This document shows positions 7,271-13,274 of a DNA stretch of 13,274 nucleotides, in pieces. Position 1 is the first letter of the stretch. Each line of letters begins with the position of its first letter. Both the position numbers and the translations under genes were made by a program. The notes beneath the pieces were generated by a model, which was not told where the DNA came from, made no database searches, and saw only the letters and a program-made list of their open reading frames with translations. This DNA is from an uncultured Clostridia bacterium (GTDB lineage: Bacteria; Bacillota; Clostridia; Oscillospirales; Acutalibacteraceae): NCBI GenBank assembly GCA_944384865.1, contig CALWVC010000018.1, positions 1 through 13,274 of the forward strand. Reading direction: 5' to 3'.

Positions 7271-8437
7271 ATGTTTCATATTCAGACATTAAATAAAATT
7301 TCTCCGGCAGGACTGGATTGTTTTGATAAAAAGCTGTACACCTATGGAGACGCCGTGGAAAATCCGGATGCGATCATGGTGCGATCCGCCGCTATGCATG
7401 AAATGGAGTTTCCACCCAGCTTGAAGGCGATTGCCAGAGCCGGGGCGGGCGTGAACAACATCCCTCTGGATCGTTGCTCACAACAGGGAATCGTGGTTTT
7501 TAACACGCCCGGCGCCAATGCCAACGCCGTAAAAGAACTGGTGTTTGCAGGATTGTTGCTCAGTTCGCGGAAAATTGTGAATGCAATCGAATGGGCCAAG
7601 ACGCTGAAAGGAAACGGCGCTGAAGTCGGTAAAATGGTTGAGAAGGGCAAAAGCGCCTTTGCCGGCCCGGAGATTGCAGGTAAAACATTGGGCGTAATCG
7701 GACTGGGCGCGATTGGCATTCTGGTCGCAAACCTGGCCGAATCGCTGGGTATGCAGGTTTACGGCTATGATCCCTATCTGTCGGTAGACGCCGCGTGGAA
7801 TCTGTCCAGAAGCGTCAAGCATGCCAAAACGCTGAAGGATATATATGCAAACTGCGATTATATTACGGTGCATGTGCCGCTGAATAACGAAACAAGAGAG
7901 ATGATCTGTGAAGAGTCGATCGCCACGATGAAAGACGGCGTGCGGATCATGAACTTTGCCAGAGGGGAACTGGTTGCTTCCGCTGACGTGATCAAGGCGT
8001 TGGAGGCTGGAAAAATCACGGCGTATGTAACCGATTTTCCGTCTGACGACTTAATTGGCGTCGATGGTGTGATTGCGATTCCACACCTGGGCGCGTCCAC
8101 GCCGGAGTCTGAGGATAACTGTGCCCGGATGGCGGCGCAGGAACTGATGGAATTTTTAGAAAACGGTTCGATCCGCAATTCGGTCAATATGCCGGCCGTG
8201 GAACTGGAGGCATATGCGGGCAAACGTATTTGTTTTATCCATCAAAATATTCCGAATATTCTTGCGCAGGCGTCCGCGCAGGTATCTAAATGCAATGTTA
8301 ATATTGATAATATGGTCAACAAATCTAAAAAGGATTATGCGTATACGGTGATTGATATCCCGAAAGATACGCCGGTGGATGCACTGGTTGCAGGCATTCG
8401 TGATATTGAAGGCGTTATCCGCGTGTGGACCTTATAA
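7271..8437 (+). CDS. serA: D-3-phosphoglycerate dehydrogenase with C-terminal ACT domain
   Basis: SerA oxidises 3-phosphoglycerate to 3-phosphohydroxypyruvate with NAD, the committed step of L-serine synthesis. The 388-residue product has a catalytic fold, a nucleotide-binding domain with GLGAIG (144-149) and the usual Asp at the end of the next strand (D167 of YGYDPYL), substrate contacts in RAGAGVNNIP (56-65) and NTPGANANAVKEL (78-90), catalytic R231 in NFARGE and catalytic H272 in IPHLGAST. A short ACT-like regulatory domain (about 318-388) follows, consistent with serine feedback. The usual catalytic Glu position reads FPSDD (256-260), so Asp replaces Glu; I recall similar YVTDFP sequences in clostridial homologues. 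The ATG at 7271 has AAGGAGG (7257-7263) 7 nt upstream. A terminator follows. Confidence 0.93.
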   Translation: MFHIQTLNKISPAGLDCFDKKLYTYGDAVENPDAIMVRSAAMHEMEFPPSLKAIARAGAGVNNIPLDRCSQQGIVVFNTPGANANAVKELVFAGLLLSSRKIVNAIEWAKTLKGNGAEVGKMVEKGKSAFAGPEIAGKTLGVIGLGAIGILVANLAESLGMQVYGYDPYLSVDAAWNLSRSVKHAKTLKDIYANCDYITVHVPLNNETREMICEESIATMKDGVRIMNFARGELVASADVIKALEAGKITAYVTDFPSDDLIGVDGVIAIPHLGASTPESEDNCARMAAQELMEFLENGSIRNSVNMPAVELEAYAGKRICFIHQNIPNILAQASAQVSKCNVNIDNMVNKSKKDYAYTVIDIPKDTPVDALVAGIRDIEGVIRVWTL

Positions 8438-8457
8438 AATAACATTCGCAAAAAAAA

Positions 8458-8491
8458 CTGCTGCAAACTTTGATGTTTGCAGCGGCTTTTT
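8458..8491 (+). terminator. Rho-independent terminator after serA
   Basis: GCTGCAAAC (8460-8468) pairs perfectly with GTTTGCAGC (8475-8483) around a 6-nt loop and extends by C/G and a T-G wobble at the base (8458-8459/8484-8485). TTTTT follows at 8487-8491, and an A-run precedes the stem. Confidence 0.93.
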
Positions 8492-8520
8492 GCATTCTTT
8501 CTTTTGTTCTGGCATATATA
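8492..8520 (+). promoter_or_regulatory. Weak candidate sigma-E-type sporulation promoter
   Basis: GCATTCT (8492-8498) and CATATATA (8513-8520), separated by 14 nt, resemble the sigma-E pattern (kmATATT, 14-15 nt, CATACAmT) at about 5 of 7 and 5 of 8 positions. I find no good sigma-A promoter in the gap, and spoIVF is sigma-E-controlled in B. subtilis. The match is partial and AT-rich sequence makes chance likely. Confidence 0.28.
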
Positions 8521-8546
8521 TCAAACAAAGAGAGGGTGTGTTGAAT

Positions 8547-9335
8547 ATGACGGACGAACCATATCTGGATTTTCAGCAGGAAGAATCAGAACAAAACGGC
8601 GCCCAGCCGGAACAGGAGCAGGCGCCTCAAAGAAAGAGACAACAGGATAAACGGCTGGAGCTTTTGATCGCACAGACCGTATTATCCTTATTAGCTGTTC
8701 TGGTGTTTGTGGTGATTCAATGGATCGGCGGAGATCTTTACGATTATTCTAAAGCGGTTTTTGAAGAGGCGTTTGATACGCCCATTAATAAACAGCAGGT
8801 GCTGGGCGCCGCGCAAACCAGGAATATCATTGCGGCGCAGGCGACAGCATACGGCGTAGGCGGAGAAACAGACGATCCGTCCATTCCGTTTGCTGAAAAT
8901 TATACCGATTTGTCCAGCGATGTGGAACAGCGGGTATCTTCGGTGAATGAAATGCAAATTCCAGTCAATGGCCGTATTACCAGTGAATTTGGATATCGTA
9001 TACATCCGCTTTCCGGAAAAACTTCTATGCATACCGGGCTGGATATCGGCGCGGATTACGATGAGGAAATTCTGTGCGCACTGGATGGAACGGTGAAAAA
9101 AACGGTGGAGGATGATCCGGATTACGGGAATTATATCATTGTTACCCATTCGGATGGTGTGGAGACGATGTATGCACACTGCAACAGCCTTACAAAATCG
9201 GCCGGAGATACGGTGCATAAGGGTGATGTGATCGCATTGGTAGGCAGCACAGGTCTGTCTACCGGCCCGCATCTGCACTTTGAAGTCCGTGTCAACGATA
9301 TTCGTCTGAATCCACGTTGGTTCGCAGATTTTTGA
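8547..9335 (+). CDS. spoIVFA: M23 (LytM-type) membrane protein, probable SpoIVFA
   Basis: The 262-residue protein has a charged, Gln/Glu-rich cytoplasmic N-terminus (1-38), one transmembrane helix (about 39-60), a linker and a LytM/M23 domain (about 140-262). All M23 motifs are present: SEFGYRIHP (146-154), HTGLD (H162, D166), YAHC (H211) and PHLHFE (H242, H244). The length and layout match B. subtilis SpoIVFA (264 residues), and the next gene encodes an M50 protease resembling SpoIVFB. In B. subtilis SpoIVFA sits in the outer forespore membrane and holds SpoIVFB inactive until SpoIVB/CtpB cleave it. The intact metal site is unusual for a scaffold, so active cell-wall hydrolysis or a SpoIIQ-like role are alternatives. 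The ATG at 8547 is preferred (GAGGG 8532-8536, 10 nt away); TTG 8541 and GTG 8538 lie too close to it. Confidence 0.75.
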   Translation: MTDEPYLDFQQEESEQNGAQPEQEQAPQRKRQQDKRLELLIAQTVLSLLAVLVFVVIQWIGGDLYDYSKAVFEEAFDTPINKQQVLGAAQTRNIIAAQATAYGVGGETDDPSIPFAENYTDLSSDVEQRVSSVNEMQIPVNGRITSEFGYRIHPLSGKTSMHTGLDIGADYDEEILCALDGTVKKTVEDDPDYGNYIIVTHSDGVETMYAHCNSLTKSAGDTVHKGDVIALVGSTGLSTGPHLHFEVRVNDIRLNPRWFADF

Positions 9336-9345
9336 GGAATCAAAC

Positions 9346-9948
9346 GTGCAGATTACCGTGTTTGGATGTAAGATATATATTTCTGTATTATTTCCGGCGC
9401 TGCTGTCGCTGATTTTGTTTTTTGATCAAAGCGGTGTGATGCTGTTCGGCGTCGCGGCGGTTGTTTTACATGAACTTGGCCATCTGATCGTGATGCTGCT
9501 GTTTCATCTGCTGCCGGATGAAATTGTTTTACAGCCCGCCGGTATCCAGATCAAACGCAATATGAATACGCTGGGAAGCGGAAAACGGCTTTTGATTGCA
9601 TTTGCCGGCTGCGGCGCCAATTTGCTGGTCGCAACAGGAAGCTATTTTGTATACAGCCAGACGTTGAATCAACTCTGGCTGCTGTTTTGCGCCTGTAATA
9701 TCCTGCTGGGCGTTTTTAATTTTCTGCCGGTATTTGGCCTGGACGGTTATGATATTTTATATATTCTGCTTTGTAACATGGCAAACGCCAAGGCTGCAGA
9801 TCTCGCCTGCAAAATTATTTCGGCGTTGGTTGTGCTTTTTATTTTAACACTGAGTATCTGGGCATTTTGCATGAAAGCGATCAATCCAAGTTTGCTGATT
9901 ACCTCTGTTTATTTGTTGATTTTGCTGTTGATCAATTTAAGAAGTTGA
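9346..9948 (+). CDS. spoIVFB: M50 site-2-type membrane metalloprotease, probable SpoIVFB
   Basis: A 200-residue intramembrane zinc protease. HELGH (H42, E43, H46) supplies the catalytic Glu and two zinc ligands, and NFLPVFGLDG (125-134) carries N125 and the third ligand D133. About five or six hydrophobic helices span the protein. In B. subtilis SpoIVFB cleaves pro-sigma-K in the mother cell. The start is a GTG at 9346 with GAGG (9334-9337) 8 nt upstream, overlapping the stop of the M23 gene, so the two are probably coupled. It is clearly shorter than B. subtilis SpoIVFB (288 residues): it ends right after the last helix and has no room for the ATP-sensing CBS domain. The pairing with the M23 protein supports SpoIVFB over a general site-2 protease, but the substrate is not shown by the sequence. 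Confidence 0.77.
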   Translation: MQITVFGCKIYISVLFPALLSLILFFDQSGVMLFGVAAVVLHELGHLIVMLLFHLLPDEIVLQPAGIQIKRNMNTLGSGKRLLIAFAGCGANLLVATGSYFVYSQTLNQLWLLFCACNILLGVFNFLPVFGLDGYDILYILLCNMANAKAADLACKIISALVVLFILTLSIWAFCMKAINPSLLITSVYLLILLLINLRS

Positions 9949-9973
9949 AAAATGCGCCGAAATCCTGTAAAAT
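9945..9973 (+). promoter_or_regulatory. Sigma-A promoter of the radical SAM operon, overlapping the spoIVFB stop
   Basis: TTGAAA (9945-9950), a 17-nt spacer and TAAAAT (9968-9973) form a good promoter. The TGA inside the -35 box is the stop codon of the M50 gene. Transcription should start near 9980. The short leader carries a small hairpin, CAAACC/GGTTTG (9983-9988/9992-9997, loop CCC), with no T-run, so it is not a normal terminator. Confidence 0.65.
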
Positions 9974-10051
9974 ATAAAAAGCCAAACCCCCGGTTTGCCG
10001 TGTGTTTCGGCTGTTGTGTCAAATAGCAGAATATGCGAGGGATAAACAAAG

Positions 10052-11899
10052 ATGACGGAATTACAGCTTCATAAGCTTTTAAGGGGCGTTCAGAAGCCGG
10101 GACGGTATACCGGCGGCGAGCTGAACAGCGTTGTTAAAAATAAAGATGCGGTCGACGTGCGGTTTGCGTTTTGCTTTCCGGATACTTATGAGATTGGCAT
10201 GTCTCATTTGGGGATGAAAATATTATATGCGCTGCTCAACGATATGGACGGCGTTTGGTGTGAGCGGGTTTTTGCACCATGGGTAGATATGGAACAAAAC
10301 CTGCGCCGAGAGGGCATGGGGGTATACGCGCTGGAAAGTTTGGATGATATCGCACAGTTTGATATCATCGGATTTACATTGCAATATGAATTGTGTTATA
10401 CCAATATGCTGCATATGCTGGATCTGTCCGGCATCCCATTGCATTCCAAAGACCGGCACAGCCTGCATAATCTGGTGGTTGTAGGCGGTCCGTGCACCTG
10501 CAACGCTGAGCCGATTGCCGATTTTGTCGACGTTGCGTTTCTGGGCGAAGGCGAGGAACAGATGGTGCAGTTTGTACAATTGTATAAAGAGTATAAGGCT
10601 AATGGTGCGGACAAGCAGTCGTTTTTAAAGGCCGCGGCGCAGATTCGGGGCGTTTATGTGCCGTCGCTGTACACTGTCAGCTATCATCCGGATGGTACGG
10701 TGGAAGCTGTCACCGCCGAATCAGGGGCGCCGCTGCCGATTCAGAAATATATTATTCAAGATCTGGATACCGCTTTTTACCCAAAAGACTTTGTGGTTCC
10801 CTATATCGAGGTGGTGCATGACCGGGCGGTAGAGGAGGTGTTCCGGGGCTGTATTCGCGGCTGCCGGTTCTGCCAGGCCGGGATGATTTACCGGCCGGTT
10901 CGCGAAAAATCTTGGGAAACGGTATCCAAACAGGCAAAGTGTCTGTGTGATTCTACCGGTTATGAGGAAATTTCATTGTCGTCGTTGTCAACCAGCGACT
11001 ATTCTCAGCTGGAGCCGCTTTTAAACGATATGCTGGAATGGACGCAGCAGGATCAGGTCAATATCTCTCTGCCGTCTCTGCGAATCGACACCTTTTCTCC
11101 GGAGCTTCTGGAAAAAATCTCGAGAGTTCGTAAATCGGGTTTGATCTTTGCACTTGTAGCAGGTCGCCAGCTGCTGCGGGAAGTGATCAATAAGAATTTA
11201 GACGAAGATGTTATTTTGCAAAGCTGCGAAACGGCCTTTCGCGGCGGGCACTGTAATGTGAAACTGTATTTTATGCTGGGGCTGCCCACCGAAACGCTGG
11301 AGGATATAGAAGCGATCGGCCAATTGGGGCAAAAAATTGTCAATCGCTTTTATGCGATGCCGGACAAGCCAAAGGGCAGAGGGGTACAGGTTTCTATCAG
11401 CCTTGCCACCTTTGTTCCAAAACCGCATACGCCGTTTCAATGGATGGCGCAGGACAAGCTGCAGACCATTCGGGACAAACAGCGGCATTTGGTAGAATCC
11501 CTGACCACCCGAAAAATTTCGGTCAGTTGGCACGAAAGCCAAGCCTCGGTGTTAGAGGCGGTGTTTGCCCGGGGCGACCGGCGGCTGTCTAAGGTTTTAT
11601 GCCGGGCGCATGAACTGGGCTGTAAGTTTGACGGTTGGCACGAGTGTTTTGATATGCATAAATGGGAGCAGGCTTTCGCAGATTGCGGGCTGTCTATAGA
11701 ATTTTACGCCAACCGGGAACGTTCTTATGAAGAGGTGTTGCCGTGGGATCATCTGGACTATGGCATTACAAAAGGGTTTTTAAAACGGGAAAATGAACGG
11801 GCAAAGGCAGCGCAAACCACAAAAAATTGCCGGGAGCAATGCGCGGGGTGCGGCGCAAACAGATTGCTGCGCGGAGGGACTTGTTTTGAAAACTGTTAG
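10052..11899 (+). CDS. TIGR03960-type B12-binding-like radical SAM protein
   Basis: This 615-residue protein resembles the TIGR03960 family of radical SAM proteins with a cobalamin-binding-like N-terminal domain; the reaction is not known. The N-terminal part holds PDTYEIGMSHLG (43-54) and GFTLQYELCYTNML (107-120), typical of the family. The radical SAM core has the CX3CX2C cluster motif FRGCIRGCRFCQAG (C267, C271, C274) and a later SLSTSDYSQLE segment. The C-terminal region includes SWHE and LPWDHLDYGI and ends in a Cys cluster (C593, C597, C600, then C611 and C615), which could bind a second metal centre. GAGGG (10037-10041) lies 10 nt before the ATG. The gene overlaps a DUF2344 gene by 14 bp; in many bacteria the two are fused or adjacent, which supports the assignment. 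A role in tRNA or rRNA modification would be a guess. Confidence 0.88.
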   Translation: MTELQLHKLLRGVQKPGRYTGGELNSVVKNKDAVDVRFAFCFPDTYEIGMSHLGMKILYALLNDMDGVWCERVFAPWVDMEQNLRREGMGVYALESLDDIAQFDIIGFTLQYELCYTNMLHMLDLSGIPLHSKDRHSLHNLVVVGGPCTCNAEPIADFVDVAFLGEGEEQMVQFVQLYKEYKANGADKQSFLKAAAQIRGVYVPSLYTVSYHPDGTVEAVTAESGAPLPIQKYIIQDLDTAFYPKDFVVPYIEVVHDRAVEEVFRGCIRGCRFCQAGMIYRPVREKSWETVSKQAKCLCDSTGYEEISLSSLSTSDYSQLEPLLNDMLEWTQQDQVNISLPSLRIDTFSPELLEKISRVRKSGLIFALVAGRQLLREVINKNLDEDVILQSCETAFRGGHCNVKLYFMLGLPTETLEDIEAIGQLGQKIVNRFYAMPDKPKGRGVQVSISLATFVPKPHTPFQWMAQDKLQTIRDKQRHLVESLTTRKISVSWHESQASVLEAVFARGDRRLSKVLCRAHELGCKFDGWHECFDMHKWEQAFADCGLSIEFYANRERSYEEVLPWDHLDYGITKGFLKRENERAKAAQTTKNCREQCAGCGANRLLRGGTCFENC

Positions 11900-12536
11900 A
11901 TTGATTTATCAAAAAACCGGCCGGGCGAAATATATCTCGCATCTGGATTTAAATCGGTTGATGCAGCGTGTGCTCAAGCGCACCAGGCTTCCGGTCTGGT
12001 ATACCGAGGGGTTTAATCCCCACGCGTTTGTTACCTTTGCGTTGCCGCTGTCTTTGGGGTATGAAAGTCGTTATGACTGTATGGATTTTCGTATATTAAA
12101 CGACGATCTTCGCAATGATCAGATGCTGCAGGTGTTGCGCCGGGCGCTGCCGCCGGATATTCAGGCGTTAGAAGTCATCGATCCGGTTTTAAAGGCCAAA
12201 GAGGTTGCGTTCGCTGCATTTGAGCTGGAGCTGACTTGCGATACAGATACAGCCGCACAGTTGACGGCGTTTTTACAAAGCGATCATATTCTGGTAGAAA
12301 AGCGCAATAAGAAAAAAGAAATCATCACCATGGATATCAGATCTAAAATCCGCCAGATGGAAATTATCCCCACTGAGGATGGATTGCAGATCCGGTTGCT
12401 GTTGCCTGCCGGGCCGGTAGAAAATATCAATCCGGCGCTGTTGCTGGAGGCTGCGGAAAACAGCGGCTGTGTTTTTGATGTTCGCAGTGTTGTCCGTGAA
12501 ATGCTCTATGATAAAAACATGAACATATTCCGTTGA
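11886..12536 (+). CDS. DUF2344 (TIGR03936) radical SAM-linked protein
   Basis: The 216-residue product matches the DUF2344 family, known mainly as the partner or C-terminal fusion of TIGR03960 radical SAM proteins. The N-terminal signature is clear: RLIYQKTGRAKYISHLDLNR, RVLKRTRLPVWYTEGFNPH and FALPLSLGYES within the first 65 residues. The rest is less conserved and includes a basic stretch, EKRNKKKEI, near residue 140. No metal site or catalytic motif is obvious, so it may bind substrate or RNA for the radical SAM enzyme. The start is a TTG at 11886 with GGAGGG (11873-11878) 7 nt upstream; the frame is open further upstream, but that part lies inside the radical SAM gene and does not resemble the family. 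The 14-bp overlap suggests translational coupling and a fixed ratio of the two proteins. Confidence 0.88.
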   Translation: MKTVRLIYQKTGRAKYISHLDLNRLMQRVLKRTRLPVWYTEGFNPHAFVTFALPLSLGYESRYDCMDFRILNDDLRNDQMLQVLRRALPPDIQALEVIDPVLKAKEVAFAAFELELTCDTDTAAQLTAFLQSDHILVEKRNKKKEIITMDIRSKIRQMEIIPTEDGLQIRLLLPAGPVENINPALLLEAAENSGCVFDVRSVVREMLYDKNMNIFR

Positions 12537-12562
12537 CAAACCTGCTTCAAAAATGGTATACT
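12533..12562 (+). promoter_or_regulatory. Sigma-A promoter of yicC, overlapping the DUF2344 stop
   Basis: A perfect TTGACA (12533-12538), an 18-nt spacer and TATACT (12557-12562) with an extended -10 TG at 12554-12555. The TGA of the -35 box (12534-12536) is the stop codon of the DUF2344 gene. Transcription should start near 12569. Confidence 0.78.
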
Positions 12563-12608
12563 TATTTGAAAAGTATTTTATAAATTACAACTGATAGGAG
12601 CATAAGTT

Positions 12609-13274
12609 ATGATCAAAAGCATGACCGGATACGGCCGCGCGCAAAACACCGTAAACGGTATAGATATAACGGCAGAGATCAAATCGGTCAACCATCGTTA
12701 TTTTGAATGCTCCTGTCGGTATCCACGCCAATATGGTTTTTTAGAGGAAAAAATCAAATCGTTTGTGTCACAACGTGTCAGCCGCGGCAAAACCGAGATT
12801 AATCTTACCATCACAGAGACGGCGGACGATTCTTATGCGGTTACTGTTAACGAGAGTCTGGCCAAAGCGTATATACAGGCGTTAAATCAGCTTCAAACCT
12901 ATGGTGCGGCGCCGGGGTGGGACGCATCAGACATCGCCCGTTTTCCAGACGTATTACAGGTTACACGTCGTGAATGTGACGAAGAGCAGGTCTGGCAGGC
13001 GGTACAGACGGTTTTGAATGTGGCTGTTGATGCGTTTGTGCTAATGCGCGAGCAGGAAGGTGAACACCTGAAAGCGGATATTATGAGCAGGTGTGCTACA
13101 ATTTTAGAGCAGGTTTCGTTGATCGAGGCTAAAAGCGGTGAGACGGTTTCAGAATATCGGCTGCGGCTGGAAGCAAAAATCCGTGAATTGCTGGATCATG
13201 TGCAGATTGATGAACAACGGTTGTTGACTGAAACTGCAATTTTTGCCGATAAAATCGCAATAGATGAAGAAACG
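12609..13274 (+). CDS. yicC: YicC/YloC-family endoribonuclease, N-terminal part
   Basis: The first 222 codons of a YicC/YloC-family protein run in frame to the end of the window; complete members have about 290 residues. YicC proteins are reported to be endoribonucleases involved in RNA turnover. The N-terminal signature MIKSMTGYGRA (1-11), EIKSVNHRYFE (20-30) and the YPRQYGFLEEKIKSFV and SRGKTEINL segments are clear. The later part contains REQEGEHLKADI, matching the family's conserved REGxxL-type helix, and the TETAIFADKIAIDEE segment near the cut end. The C-terminal catalytic region lies outside. AGGAG (12596-12600) sits 8 nt before the ATG. In many Firmicutes yicC is followed by remA, gmk and rpoZ, which cannot be checked here. 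There is no sign of damage. Confidence 0.95.
   Translation, partial: MIKSMTGYGRAQNTVNGIDITAEIKSVNHRYFECSCRYPRQYGFLEEKIKSFVSQRVSRGKTEINLTITETADDSYAVTVNESLAKAYIQALNQLQTYGAAPGWDASDIARFPDVLQVTRRECDEEQVWQAVQTVLNVAVDAFVLMREQEGEHLKADIMSRCATILEQVSLIEAKSGETVSEYRLRLEAKIRELLDHVQIDEQRLLTETAIFADKIAIDEET

Noticed and set aside
9980..10012. Hairpin region CAAACC/GGTTTG as a terminator between spoIVFB and the radical SAM gene
   Set aside because: The stem is only 6 bp with a 3-nt loop and no T-run follows; it also lies downstream of a good promoter.
9952..10027. 24-codon frame right after the M50 stop (starts MRRNPVKYKK)
   Set aside because: It overlaps the promoter and leader of the radical SAM gene and has no ribosome binding site. 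It might be a relic of a longer M50 C-terminus, but nothing supports translation.

Overview
The window looks like chromosomal DNA of an endospore-forming, low-to-mid GC Clostridia-type Firmicute. This rests on the C-terminus of SpoIVA, a SpoIVFA/SpoIVFB-like pair, Gram-positive-type UPRTase and YicC/YloC, strong AGGAGG-type ribosome binding sites, and sigma-A promoters with near-consensus hexamers. Every gene is on the + strand and the region is densely packed. I see no tRNA, rRNA, CRISPR array, insertion sequence or phage gene.

Layout: (1) 1-465, the 3' end of spoIVA, closed by a strong terminator. (2) 597-1434, upp as a single transcription unit with its own promoter, an approximately 130-nt leader that can fold, and a terminator. 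(3) 1439-5997, a three-gene operon with overlapping reading frames: a membrane-anchored GT2 polyprenyl-phosphate glycosyltransferase, a GtrA-type putative flippase and a large YfhO-type GT-C membrane protein. Together these form a complete candidate pathway for putting a sugar on a cell-surface acceptor. (4) 6070-8491, serC-serA for L-serine synthesis, behind a perfect TTGACA-17-TATAAT promoter that is overlapped by three copies of a GATTGAYAA motif (a possible operator). (5) 8492-9948, an M23 LytM-type membrane protein followed 10 nt later by an M50 site-2-type protease. The arrangement matches spoIVFA-spoIVFB, which controls pro-sigma-K processing in B. subtilis. (6) 9945-12536, a TIGR03960-type radical SAM protein and a DUF2344 partner with overlapping frames. 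(7) 12533-end, yicC, an endoribonuclease-family gene cut off by the window edge.

Most genes are conserved housekeeping or sporulation genes. The points most worth a second look are the self-contained glycosylation operon with unknown sugar and acceptor, the M23/M50 pair whose M23 domain keeps all its metal and catalytic residues while the M50 protein lacks room for a CBS domain, the structured upp leader with an almost leaderless mini-ORF, and the repeated motif over the serCA promoter. I saw nothing that amounts to a clearly new defence or mobile system.
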